The notes beneath the pieces were generated by a model. The model searched no databases, was not told the origin of the DNA, and saw nothing but the letters and a program-made list of their open reading frames with translations. Made by a program: the position numbers and the translations under genes. This document shows, piece by piece, positions 1 through 6,302 of a stretch of 11,291 nt of DNA (the stretch's first letter is position 1; each line of letters begins with the position of its first letter). This DNA comes from CAKSQF01 sp051867915 (GTDB taxonomy: Bacteria; Bacillota; Clostridia; Oscillospirales; CAG-272): positions 1-11,291 of the forward strand of contig JBJDZJ010000117.1 in assembly GCA_051867915.1 (NCBI GenBank), read 5' to 3'.

Positions 1-202
1 GACGCTGGGAGACGGAAACCACATCCCCGCCCCTGCCGTAGGAAAAATCGCCCACCAGATAGACGGTATCGTCGGGACCGACTACGCGGTTCCAGTTTTT
101 GATGATGGTATCGTTCATGCTTTCCACACTGACAAAGGGACGGCCGTCATATCCGAGGCACTTCTGATCATAAAAATGGGTATCGGCAAGATAAAAATTC
201 AT
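1..202 (-). CDS. Metallophosphoesterase, calcineurin-like (partial, N-terminus only)
   Basis: The minus strand reads from an ATG at 202-200 to the window edge without a stop, giving 67 codons of an incomplete protein. It begins MNFYLADTHFYDQ, where Asp7-x-His9 is the first metal-binding motif of calcineurin-like phosphoesterases. Residues 47-52 (VYLVGD) carry the second motif, with Gly51-Asp52. The spacing and the NW...DDTVYLVGDF pattern fit the small bacterial 'phosphoesterase or phosphohydrolase' group of this superfamily, which uses a two-metal centre to hydrolyse phosphoester bonds; the substrate cannot be told. The start is supported by a GAGG (minus strand, 214-211) 8 nt upstream. The gene is divergent from the rnf operon and has its own promoter. 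The C-terminal metal ligands lie outside the window, so intactness cannot be judged. Confidence 0.8.
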   Translation of the reverse strand, partial: MNFYLADTHFYDQKCLGYDGRPFVSVESMNDTIIKNWNRVVGPDDTVYLVGDFSYGRGGDVVSVSQR

Positions 203-234
203 GGTAATGACCTCACGGGAATTCAGATAATCCG

Positions 235-263
235 ATTATAGCATTTATTCATGAAAAAATCAA
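235..263 (-). promoter_or_regulatory. Promoter of the metallophosphoesterase gene
   Basis: On the minus strand there is TTGATT (263-258), a 17-nt spacer, then TATAAT (240-235). The -10 is preceded by TG-C, making an extended -10 box. The predicted transcript start is about 25 nt before the ATG at 202. The -10 is perfect and the -35 matches TTGACA at four of six positions. Confidence 0.7.
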
Positions 264-394
264 GACCGTATGAAGGATTCTTTATAAAAAAGCGGGGGTA
301 TCGGGGAAACGGTCCTGTCACACAGGGATGGTTCACCGGTAAAACGGCAAAACGGATTTTCCCGTCAAAATGCAGTTTGCTTTTCAGAAAAACC

Positions 395-423
395 TTGACA
401 AACGGCGAAAAAAGGAGTATAGT
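395..423 (+). promoter_or_regulatory. Sigma-A-type promoter of the rnf operon
   Basis: TTGACA at 395-400, a 17-nt spacer, and TATAGT at 418-423: eleven of twelve consensus bases with ideal spacing. Transcription would begin near 430, leaving a leader of roughly 190 nt before the rnfC start codon at 619. No other promoter of this quality lies upstream of rnfC. A weak candidate (TTGTTT 446-451, TATGAA 469-474, 17-nt spacer) lies just downstream. Confidence 0.8.
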
Positions 424-430
424 GTACACA

Positions 431-607
431 GTAGGGGGATTTTACTTGTTTTGGTCCCTCTACGAATCTATGAAACGGGTCAAATTGTTGATTTTTTCAC
501 AATTCGGCATCAATCGGGGGTTCCGACCTCCGCCCCAAAGAGCATGGCGGCGGGCAAACCGAACCTTCGGTTTTTGGGACAAAGATCTAAAATCCTTTCA
601 GGAAAGG
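431..607 (+). ncRNA. Structured 5' leader of the rnf operon (candidate cis-regulatory RNA)
   Basis: The leader contains five short helices that I can pair by eye. Helix A pairs 431-439 with 455-463 (9 bp, one G-U). Helix B pairs 483-491 with 497-504 (one bulge) and doubles as the Rex-like palindrome. Helix C pairs 515-521 with 526-532 (7 bp, TCCG loop). Helix D pairs 556-562 with 567-573 and is followed by a run of five T (571-575), so it resembles a weak terminator. Helix E pairs CCTTT (594-598) with AAAGG (603-607), which would cover part of the rnfC ribosome binding site. An alternative pairing CCGCC (530-534) with GGCGG (546-550) competes with helix C. Length, competing helices, a terminator-like hairpin and a covered ribosome binding site together suggest regulated RNA, but I recognise no riboswitch family. 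Confidence 0.4.
485..502. promoter_or_regulatory. Candidate Rex operator in the rnf leader
   Basis: The 18-bp sequence TTGTTGATTTTTTCACAA has two inverted 7-bp half-sites around an AT-rich centre. It resembles the binding site of the NADH/NAD+-sensing repressor Rex, usually written TTGTgAA-n4-TTcACAA or, for clostridial members, TTGTTAA-n4-TTAACAA. Each half deviates at one or two inner positions, and the TTG and CAA ends are exact. It lies about 55 nt downstream of the predicted transcript start, so it would act as a roadblock or on a weaker downstream promoter. Rex control would be logical because Rnf makes NADH. The same bases can form an RNA hairpin, which is the main alternative. Confidence 0.4.
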
Positions 608-618
608 TTGAAACGAAT

Positions 619-1977
619 ATGAAATTTACATTCAGGGGCGGCGCTCATGTGCGGGAATATAAGCGCACCGCCGCAAATCCCATACGGGAAATGCCTGCGC
701 CGGCAATGTTGTCGATTCCCCTGACTCAGCACATCGGCGCACCGGCAAAGCCGGTTCTGTCCCCCGGGGACAAGGTTCTGCGGGGTCAGGTCATTGCCGC
801 CGTGGAGGGGGCGCTCGGATGTCCCATCCACTCCCCCGTTTCTGGAACGGTGAAAAAGCTGGTTCCCGGATTCGGCGCGGCAGGCGCTCCGATCACCTGC
901 ATGGTCATCGAGAACGACTTTCAGAACACCCTTGACCCTTCGGTAAAGCCCTACGGAAAGCCTCTTGCCGAGACTTCGTCGGACGAGATTGCCGAAGTGA
1001 TCCGCTCTGCCGGAATCGTGGGCATGGGAGGCGCCACCTTCCCCGCCTACGCCAAACTGCGTTCGGCGGTTGGCAAGGTGGATCGGATGATCGTCAATGC
1101 GGCGGAATGCGAGCCCTTCATCACCGCCGATCACCGCATGATGCTGGAGCATCCCGATTGGATTCTGGGCGGTGCCGAGATCCTTCTCCATGCTCTGGGG
1201 CTGGAAAAGGGTACGATTGCCATCGAGGACAACAAGCCCGACGCCATTGAAAAAATGCGCGCCCTCTGCATGTCCCATCCCATGGAGGTCGCCGTCATGA
1301 AGACCAAATACCCTCAGGGGGACGAACGCCAGCTGATTTCCGCCCTGACGGGAAGGGAGCTTCCCTCGGGCAAGCTACCGGCGGATGTGGGCTGTGTCAT
1401 CTTCAACGCCGAGACCTGCGCCGCCGTCCACGGGGCCTTCTATCACGGATATCCCCTGATGGAACGGATTGTGACGGTATCGGGCGATGCGGTGAAGACA
1501 CCCTCCAACCTGAGAGTTCCGGTAGGTGCCACCTTCCGGGATCTGATCGAATTCTGCGGAGGACTGACCGAAACGCCCAAGAAAATGATCTCGGGCGGTC
1601 CCATGATGGGCTTTGCCCAGTGGGATTTCAACGGATCGGTTACCAAGGGAACCTCCGCACTGCTCCTTCTTACCGAAAAATTCGCAGGCAGTTCGGCTGA
1701 GACCGACGCCTGCATCCACTGCGGCAGATGCGTCGCCCACTGTCCCATGCACCTGATGCCCAACTACATCGCCGCCTACTCCCGACAGTCCCGCTACGAA
1801 GAGGCGGAGGCTCTGTCGGTCATGAGCTGTGTGGAATGCGGCACCTGTGCCTACAACTGTCCTGCCCGGATTCCTCTGGTCAGCTATATGCGAAACGCCA
1901 AGGCTGCTATCCGGGCAAGGGATCAGGCAAAACGGGCGGCTCAGACTCTGAAAAAGGAGGCAAAGTCCGAAGGGTAA
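619..1977 (+). CDS. rnfC: Ion-translocating oxidoreductase subunit RnfC
   Basis: RnfC is the peripheral cytoplasmic subunit of the Rnf complex that hands electrons to NAD+. The 452-residue product opens with the family's characteristic F-x-GG-x-H segment (FRGGAHVREYKRT, residues 5-17). It carries the glycine-rich nucleotide/flavin-binding stretch GIVGMGGATFPAYAKL at 132-147. Near the C-terminus are two ferredoxin-type 4Fe-4S motifs: Cys365/368/371/375 and Cys404/407/410/414, each followed by Pro or Ala-Arg. The ATG at 619 is chosen because the conserved N-terminus begins there and an AGGAAAGG sequence ends 11 nt upstream. The frame is open back to 370, but that part has no family similarity and overlaps the promoter. 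The C-terminal 30 residues are Ala/Lys-rich and cytoplasmic. It is the first gene of the operon, followed by a 124-nt gap to rnfD. Confidence 0.96.
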   Translation: MKFTFRGGAHVREYKRTAANPIREMPAPAMLSIPLTQHIGAPAKPVLSPGDKVLRGQVIAAVEGALGCPIHSPVSGTVKKLVPGFGAAGAPITCMVIENDFQNTLDPSVKPYGKPLAETSSDEIAEVIRSAGIVGMGGATFPAYAKLRSAVGKVDRMIVNAAECEPFITADHRMMLEHPDWILGGAEILLHALGLEKGTIAIEDNKPDAIEKMRALCMSHPMEVAVMKTKYPQGDERQLISALTGRELPSGKLPADVGCVIFNAETCAAVHGAFYHGYPLMERIVTVSGDAVKTPSNLRVPVGATFRDLIEFCGGLTETPKKMISGGPMMGFAQWDFNGSVTKGTSALLLLTEKFAGSSAETDACIHCGRCVAHCPMHLMPNYIAAYSRQSRYEEAEALSVMSCVECGTCAYNCPARIPLVSYMRNAKAAIRARDQAKRAAQTLKKEAKSEG

Positions 1978-2019
1978 TCCCTTTCGGACGGCGGTCTGAC
2001 CCTTTCAACGGGATTTTGC

Positions 2020-2033
2020 CTGCCGGACGGCAG
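2020..2033 (+). other. Short stem-loop in the rnfC-rnfD gap
   Basis: CTGCCG (2020-2025) and CGGCAG (2028-2033) are exact inverse complements separated by two bases. There is no T-run after it, so it is not a terminator. It may be an mRNA-stability or processing stem in the only long gap among the first five genes, or chance in GC-rich DNA. Nothing else recognisable lies in 1978-2101. Confidence 0.25.
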
Positions 2034-2101
2034 ATGCGCTGATCAAATCCCCGAAAGAACGAAAGGCCGCACATCACGAAGAAAGGTATGGAATACATAA
2101 G

Positions 2102-3136
2102 ATGAATTCAAGTCAGAAGGAATCGCTCTATCCCGAGCTTCTGTCGGTATCCTCCTCTCCCCATATCCATGCTCCCGACACCACCCGCACCGTCATGCGG
2201 GATGTTCTCATTGCCCTTGCACCCGCCACACTCTGGGGTGCCTGGCGTCTGGGTCTGCGGGCGCTGGTTCTGGTTCTGGTAACGGTAGCCGCCTGCGTCT
2301 TCTTCGAATGGGGCTTTGAAAAGCTGACGAAGAGACGCTCTACCATCACCGATTTGTCCGCCGCAGTCACCGGACTGCTGCTTGCCCTGAATCTTCCCGT
2401 CACCTTCCCCATCCCCATGGCGATTGTCGGTGCCTTCTTCGCCATTGTGGTGGTGAAGCAGGTTTTCGGCGGAATCGGAAAGAATGTCTTCAATCCGGCA
2501 CTTGCCGCAAGGGTCTTTTTGATGCTGGCATGGACCTCTGCCATGACCTCCTTTACCAAGGTTGCCTCGGGCATCACCTATGTGGATGCCACGTCCTCGG
2601 CAACCCCTCTGGCATCCCTGAGTCAGGGGCAGGCGTCCCCGGTGTCCATTCTGGACCTCTTTATCGGAAACACCCCCGGGGTGATCGGAGAGGTGTCGGC
2701 TCTGTTCCTGATTCTGGGAGGGGTCTATCTGCTGGTGCGTAAGGTGATTACATGGCACATCCCCGCCGCCTATATCGGTACGGTGGCACTGATCGCCCTG
2801 ATCTTCCCCCGTGTGGAGGGAATCTCCCGGCTTGCCAATATGGGAACCGAGCTGTTTGCGGGAGGACTGATGTTGGGAGCCTTCTTCATGGCGACCGACT
2901 ATGTGACCTCTCCTGTTACTCCCAAGGGAAGATTGGTCTTCGGTGTGGGATGCGGTCTGATTACCGTCTTTATCCGCTATTTCGGCGGGTATAACGAGGG
3001 GGTATCCTTCTCCATTCTGATTATGAATGCTCTGGTCTGGTATCTGGATCGCTGTTTTGCGCCCAGAGTTTTCGGCACCAAAACCCTGAAAAAGTGGAAA
3101 AAGGAGGCAAAAGGCAGTGGAAAAGAAGCAAAATAA
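2102..3136 (+). CDS. rnfD: Rnf complex membrane subunit RnfD (covalent-FMN protein)
   Basis: RnfD (344 aa, NqrB/RnfD family) is a polytopic membrane subunit that carries a covalently bound FMN in the electron path linked to ion translocation. A cytoplasmic N-terminus with SSPHIHAPDTTRTVMRDV (18-35) is typical of the family. Hydrophobic segments follow at about 36-66, 88-118, 132-148, 197-212, 221-235, 252-265 and 278-315. The flavinylation motif is SSATPLA, with Thr168 as the expected FMN-phosphate ester site; the second Ser replaces the more usual Gly. GGLMLGAFFMATDYVTSP (254-271) is the conserved family block near the C-terminus. The tail (329-344) is Lys-rich. The ribosome binding site is weak: GGA at 2090-2092, 9 nt before the ATG. 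The end of the gene overlaps the rnfG start. Confidence 0.95.
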   Translation: MNSSQKESLYPELLSVSSSPHIHAPDTTRTVMRDVLIALAPATLWGAWRLGLRALVLVLVTVAACVFFEWGFEKLTKRRSTITDLSAAVTGLLLALNLPVTFPIPMAIVGAFFAIVVVKQVFGGIGKNVFNPALAARVFLMLAWTSAMTSFTKVASGITYVDATSSATPLASLSQGQASPVSILDLFIGNTPGVIGEVSALFLILGGVYLLVRKVITWHIPAAYIGTVALIALIFPRVEGISRLANMGTELFAGGLMLGAFFMATDYVTSPVTPKGRLVFGVGCGLITVFIRYFGGYNEGVSFSILIMNALVWYLDRCFAPRVFGTKTLKKWKKEAKGSGKEAK

Positions 3137-3668
3137 TCTGCTGTACGTTCTGAACATCTCGCTGATTCTGCTCATCATCTGCTCCCTGACCGCCGCCGCC
3201 GTCTCCCTGGTATACGGGCTGACCCACGAAAAAGCGGAGGAGAATCTGCTGGGCGAAAAACGGACTGCCATGGCGGAAATTTACGGCGACGGCATCTCGG
3301 TGGAAGAGATTGCCGCTCCCGAAACGGTGGACGCCGTTTACCGGATCACCAAGGGCAGTGAGCTTCTGGGCTACTGTGTCAGCGTGACGGGCAGCGGATT
3401 CGGCGGCGATCTGGATGTGCTGGTGGGCTATCATGCCGACGGCACCATTCTGGGCGTGCGCCTGATTTCCCACTCCGAAACCCCGGGACTCGGCTCCCGT
3501 GTGGGTGAAAACGAATATCTGGAGCAGTATGCCGGCCAATCGGGCGAGCTTACGCTGGGCGAAGACATTGACGCCATTTCCGGCTCCACCATCAGCTCTT
3601 CCGCCCTGCTGGATGCCGTCAACACGGCAAACTCTGCCGCCCAAGCGATTGTGAAAGGAGAAAGCTGA
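3117..3668 (+). CDS. rnfG: Rnf complex subunit RnfG (FMN-binding)
   Basis: RnfG (183 aa) is a single-span, outward-facing subunit with an FMN-binding domain of the RnfG/NqrC type. Residues 8-33 form the N-terminal membrane anchor. HSETPGLGSR (119-128) and DAISGSTISSSALLDAV (152-168) are the conserved blocks. Thr158 in SGSTIS is the expected covalent FMN attachment site. The start is GTG at 3117, supported by a strong AAGGAGG (3101-3107) 9 nt upstream. It overlaps the end of rnfD by 20 nt, so translation is probably coupled. The stop overlaps the rnfE start in TGATG. Length and motifs are complete. Confidence 0.95.
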   Translation: MEKKQNNLLYVLNISLILLIICSLTAAAVSLVYGLTHEKAEENLLGEKRTAMAEIYGDGISVEEIAAPETVDAVYRITKGSELLGYCVSVTGSGFGGDLDVLVGYHADGTILGVRLISHSETPGLGSRVGENEYLEQYAGQSGELTLGEDIDAISGSTISSSALLDAVNTANSAAQAIVKGES

Positions 3669-4390
3669 TGGAAAACGAAACCAAACCCCGTTACTCTGCC
3701 ATTCTGAAGAACGGCATCATCGAGAACAATCCGACGCTGGTTCAACTGCTCGGAATGTGTCCCACTCTTGCCACCACCACCTCCCTGATCAACGCCATCG
3801 GCATGGGTCTTGCGGCGACTGCCGTTCTGATCTGCTCCAATCTGCTGATCTCCCTGCTTCGGAAGATCATCCCCTCTCAGGTGCGCATCGCCGCCTTTAT
3901 CATCATAATTTCGGGCTTCGTCACCGCCGTGGAACTGGTGATGAAGGCCTATGTCTTCGAGCTTTATCAGTCGCTGGGACTGTTCATTCCCCTGATCGTG
4001 GTCAACTGTATCATCTTTGCCAGAGCCGAAGCCTTTGCCGCCAAGAACAAGCCCCTGCCCTCTGCGGTGGACGGTCTTGCCATGGGTCTGGGCTTCACCC
4101 TTGCCCTCTGCCTGATCGCATCGGTCCGTGAAATTCTGGGAAGCGGAAGCATTCTGGGCTACGACATCACCTTCGGAGTCTGGACGCCCGCCACCTTCTT
4201 CATCCTGCCTGCCGGCGCTTTCATCACGCTGGGTTTTGTGATTGCGGGGGTTCAGAAAATTCGCATGAGTTCTGCACAGCGCAGTCGGGAAAAGAAGCTG
4301 GCAGCGTCGGCGGAAAAAACCGTCGAATCCGAAAAATCCTCTGATGAGGATTCATCCGCCGTTCCCGTCGGAAAGGAGGAGGTCAGATGA
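3668..4390 (+). CDS. rnfE: Rnf complex membrane subunit RnfE
   Basis: RnfE (240 aa) belongs to the RnfA/RnfE/NqrD/NqrE family. It pairs with RnfA to form the membrane core, where Cys residues from both proteins hold an iron-sulfur cluster, as shown structurally for Nqr/Rnf relatives. NNPTLVQLLGMCPTLATT (20-37) carries Cys31 and VNCIIFARAEAFA (112-124) carries Cys114, the two expected ligands. Six hydrophobic segments are visible at about 38-64, 72-93, 101-117, 135-153, 172-186 and 184-196, the last two running together. Residues 200-240 form an unusual hydrophilic tail rich in Ser, Glu, Lys and Asp that exceeds the family core. The ATG overlaps the rnfG stop by one base, with AAAGGAG about 6 nt upstream. 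Its TGA overlaps the rnfA ATG. Confidence 0.95.
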   Translation: MENETKPRYSAILKNGIIENNPTLVQLLGMCPTLATTTSLINAIGMGLAATAVLICSNLLISLLRKIIPSQVRIAAFIIIISGFVTAVELVMKAYVFELYQSLGLFIPLIVVNCIIFARAEAFAAKNKPLPSAVDGLAMGLGFTLALCLIASVREILGSGSILGYDITFGVWTPATFFILPAGAFITLGFVIAGVQKIRMSSAQRSREKKLAASAEKTVESEKSSDEDSSAVPVGKEEVR

Positions 4391-4974
4391 ACTTTACCGA
4401 AATTCTTCTTTTGATGTTCACGGCAATCCTCATTGACAACTTCATCTTTTCGAAATTCTACGGTTGCTGTCCCTTCCTCGGCGTGTCCAAAAATCCCTCC
4501 ACGGCACTGGGTATGGGTCTTGCCGTCACCTTCGTCATGACCCTTGCCTCCACCGTGACCTGGCTGGTCTACCACTTCCTTCTGGAGCCGGCGGGGCTTG
4601 CCTATCTGGAAACCATGGCGTTCATTCTGGTCATCGCCGCACTGGTGCAGTTCATCGAAATGTTCCTGCACGAATTCGTCCCCGCCCTCTATCAGTCGCT
4701 GGGCATCTATCTTCCCCTGATTACCACCAACTGTGCGGTTCTGGGCGCCTGCCTGACCAACATTCAGAGGGGCTACAATCTGGTGGAGTCCATCGCCTTC
4801 GGATTTGCATCGGCACTGGGCTTTACGCTGGCGATCGTGGTCTTCTCGGGCGTGCGGGTCAGATTGGAATTTGCCAATCCCCCAAAAGCCTTCAGCGGAT
4901 TCCCCACCACTCTGATTGCGGCGGGACTGCTGGCAATGGCGTTTGCCGGATTCTCCGGCGTCAGCTTCGGATAA
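4387..4974 (+). CDS. rnfA: Rnf complex membrane subunit RnfA
   Basis: RnfA (195 aa) is the inverted-topology partner of RnfE in the ion-translocating membrane core. FYGCCPFLGVSKN (24-36) carries Cys27 and Cys28, the latter in the conserved CPFLG position. TTNCAVLGACL (113-123) carries Cys116; with the RnfE cysteines these would bind the intramembrane cluster. Six hydrophobic segments span about 5-22, 40-66, 74-95, 104-124, 135-155 and 174-193, and the protein ends shortly after the last. The start overlaps the rnfE stop as ATGA, and GGAGGAGG lies just upstream, so expression is coupled. A 103-nt gap with a stem-loop separates it from rnfB. Confidence 0.96.
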   Translation: MNFTEILLLMFTAILIDNFIFSKFYGCCPFLGVSKNPSTALGMGLAVTFVMTLASTVTWLVYHFLLEPAGLAYLETMAFILVIAALVQFIEMFLHEFVPALYQSLGIYLPLITTNCAVLGACLTNIQRGYNLVESIAFGFASALGFTLAIVVFSGVRVRLEFANPPKAFSGFPTTLIAAGLLAMAFAGFSGVSFG

Positions 4975-4990
4975 AGGGGCAAAGCGGAGC

Positions 4991-5027
4991 ATGTTTCCAA
5001 CGGGATAAATCATCCTTTCGGGAACAT
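4991..5027 (+). other. Intercistronic stem-loop between rnfA and rnfB
   Basis: ATGTTTCC (4991-4998) pairs with GGGAACAT (5020-5027) over 8 bp with one G-U pair. Inside it GGAT (5003-5006) pairs with ATCC (5012-5015). No T-run follows, so it is not a terminator. It could set the relative amount of RnfB mRNA by protecting or exposing an end. Function is inferred from position only. Confidence 0.35.
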
Positions 5028-5077
5028 TGCAGATCAAATCGAACAAATTCCTCAGAAAGGATTTCAGGTACAACGAA

Positions 5078-5878
5078 ATGGATTGGAAAGTGGTACTGAT
5101 CCCCGTCCTGATATTTGCGGGGCTGGGTCTCTTCTTCGGAGTGGTACTGGCGGTGGCGTCAAAGCTGTTCGCCGTCAAAACCGACGAACGGATCCCGAAA
5201 ATCGTGGACGCCCTCCCGGGGGCAAACTGCGGCGGATGCGGATTTTCGGGCTGCAGTGCATTGGCGGAGAACATCGTCAAGGGTCAGGCAAAATGCAATG
5301 CCTGTTCTGCCGGAGGCGATGAAGTTGCGGCGAAAATCGCCGAAATCATGGGCGTTCCCGCCGAAAAGGCGGAGCGCAAGCGTTCACAGGTCATCTGCTC
5401 CGGAGGTGCAGGTGTAGCGAAACTGCGCTATCTTTATGAGGGTGCGGGCGACTGTGTATCGGCATCCCGTCTGGTGGGCGGCGACAAGCTGTGTCCCTTC
5501 GGCTGTATCGGACTGGGCACCTGCGTCAAAGCCTGCAAGTTCGGCGCCATCTCGGTAGACAGCGGCGTTGCGGTGGTGGATCCCAAAAAATGCACCGCCT
5601 GCGGAGCCTGTGCGTCGGCCTGTCCCAAGAGAATCATCCGGATCATTCCCAGCGAATCCGCCTACTATGTAGGCTGTTCGTCTCACGAAAAGGGCGCGGA
5701 TTCAAGGGTTCACTGCGACGCCGGCTGTATCGGCTGTAAGCTCTGTGAGAAGAACTGCCCCACGGGCGCCGTCACCGTCACCGATTTTGTGGCGTCCATT
5801 GATCCCCACAAGTGCATCGGATGCGGCGTCTGCGCCGAAAAATGTCCCAGAAAGATCATCCGCCCTGTGGCGAAGTAA
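5078..5878 (+). CDS. rnfB: Rnf complex ferredoxin-like subunit RnfB
   Basis: RnfB accepts electrons from reduced ferredoxin and passes them into the complex. The 266-residue product has one N-terminal membrane anchor (5-29). Next comes the RnfB-specific cluster motif PGANCGGCGFSGC with Cys51, 54 and 59 and a later Cys73 or Cys76. Four ferredoxin-type 4Fe-4S motifs follow: Cys139/143/149/153, Cys172/175/178/182, Cys217/220/223/227 and Cys246/249/252/256. This is longer than proteobacterial RsxB, which has fewer clusters, and agrees with clostridial RnfB. The ATG at 5078 is chosen because the anchor starts there and AGG (5066-5068) lies 9 nt upstream; a TTG at 5027 would add 17 polar residues inside a stem-loop. 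It is the last operon gene. I see no convincing intrinsic terminator in 5879-6019. Confidence 0.94.
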   Translation: MDWKVVLIPVLIFAGLGLFFGVVLAVASKLFAVKTDERIPKIVDALPGANCGGCGFSGCSALAENIVKGQAKCNACSAGGDEVAAKIAEIMGVPAEKAERKRSQVICSGGAGVAKLRYLYEGAGDCVSASRLVGGDKLCPFGCIGLGTCVKACKFGAISVDSGVAVVDPKKCTACGACASACPKRIIRIIPSESAYYVGCSSHEKGADSRVHCDAGCIGCKLCEKNCPTGAVTVTDFVASIDPHKCIGCGVCAEKCPRKIIRPVAK

Positions 5879-6019
5879 GAGAAATACAAAAGATACGGGG
5901 AGACCCCAAACGACGGATTGGACCTGATGTCACATCTCCTCTCTCCGGCGGTCCTCCGAAACGGTCTGTCTTCTCTCTTCAAAAATCCGGTTGAAAGGGA
6001 AATATTTTTATAATATCTA

Positions 6020-6047
6020 TTGACAAAACCGGGAAAATGAGTATAAT
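6020..6047 (+). promoter_or_regulatory. Promoter of the ABC-F gene and its leader
   Basis: TTGACA at 6020-6025, 16-nt spacer, TATAAT at 6042-6047: all twelve consensus bases. Transcription should start near 6054, giving a leader of about 250 nt before the ATG at 6303. A strong constitutive promoter followed by an attenuator is the usual arrangement for drug-inducible ABC-F genes. Confidence 0.85.
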
Positions 6048-6082
6048 AAAAGCAGAATTGATGGTTTGAAAGAGGTGGAAAG

Positions 6083-6106
6083 ATGCGTAACTTTTCTTGC
6101 AGATAA
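6083..6106 (+). CDS. Seven-residue leader peptide (MRNFSCR) upstream of the ABC-F gene
   Basis: ATG at 6083, six further codons and TAA at 6104-6106. AGAGGTGG (6071-6078) is an appropriately placed ribosome binding site. The peptide begins about 30 nt after the predicted transcript start. It lies ahead of an alternative-pairing attenuator, and its own codons 4-7 (6093-6101) contribute one strand of that attenuator. By analogy with known ribosome-mediated attenuators of ABC-F and erm genes, drug-stalled ribosomes here would switch on the downstream gene. The peptide is too short for similarity; the call rests on position, ribosome binding site and RNA pairing. Confidence 0.6.
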   Translation: MRNFSCR

Positions 6107-6265
6107 AGAGAAATATGCGGAAATACCGATTTTTACGGTATCTCTGCGCTCGTTGCAAGAAAGTTATCAGTCTGTTCCGCTCATTATGTCGGTTTCCTGC
6201 GTCGTTTTTAGGCGTCGTAGCATTACCGGGAAGATAAGAGTCGCAAGAATTGGCTTTCTTGCGAC
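6093..6265 (+). promoter_or_regulatory. Attenuator with anti-terminator and anti-anti-terminator pairings
   Basis: Four segments can pair alternatively. Segment 1 (6093-6101, TTTCTTGCA) lies inside the leader peptide. Segment 2 (6152-6163, GTTGCAAGAAAG) pairs with segment 1 over 9 bp. Segment 2 can instead pair with segment 4 (6254-6265, CTTTCTTGCGAC) over 12 bp including one G-U, which would break the terminator formed by segments 3 (6235-6249) and 4. A stalled ribosome covering segment 1 would free segment 2 and allow read-through into the ABC-F gene. Additional helices ATACCG/CGGTAT (6123-6128 with 6136-6141) and GCGGAA/TTCCGC (6117-6122 with 6175-6180) lie between. Seen: the complementarity. 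Inferred: the switch. Confidence 0.65.
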
Positions 6266-6282
6266 TCTTACCTTTTGGTTTT
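6235..6282 (+). terminator. Attenuator terminator in the ABC-F leader
   Basis: A perfect 15-bp stem (6235-6249 with 6256-6270) closes a 6-nt TTGGCT loop. It is followed by an interrupted T-rich tract, CCTTTTGGTTTT (6271-6282). It ends seven bases before the AAGGAGG ribosome binding site of the ABC-F gene (6289-6295), so it acts before the coding region, as in attenuators. The broken T-tract may make it leaky. Confidence 0.75.
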
Positions 6283-6302
6283 GTAAACAAGGAGGCTGTA
6301 TC

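Noticed and set aside
552..607. Cyclic di-GMP-I (GEMM) riboswitch
   Set aside because: GGGCAAACC and GGGAC-AAAG match part of the core, but the GAAA tetraloop, its receptor and the second helix are not found and there is no closing stem.
370..618. Upstream extension of rnfC to an ATG at 370
   Set aside because: It would include the rnf promoter itself, has no ribosome binding site, and the conserved RnfC N-terminus begins at 619.
2088..2105. Mini-ORF MEYIR ending in ATGA over the rnfD start
   Set aside because: The only purine-rich sequence (AAAGG) is one base from its ATG, too close to serve as a ribosome binding site, so it is probably chance.
5879..6019. Terminator after rnfB
   Set aside because: Only short pairings such as GGGG-AGA-CCCC are present and none is followed by a T-run, so I could not support a terminator.
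6066..6302. Upstream extension of the ABC-F frame to TTG at 6066
   Set aside because: The Lsa N-terminus and an AAGGAGG at ideal spacing place the start at 6303; the extension translates the attenuator.
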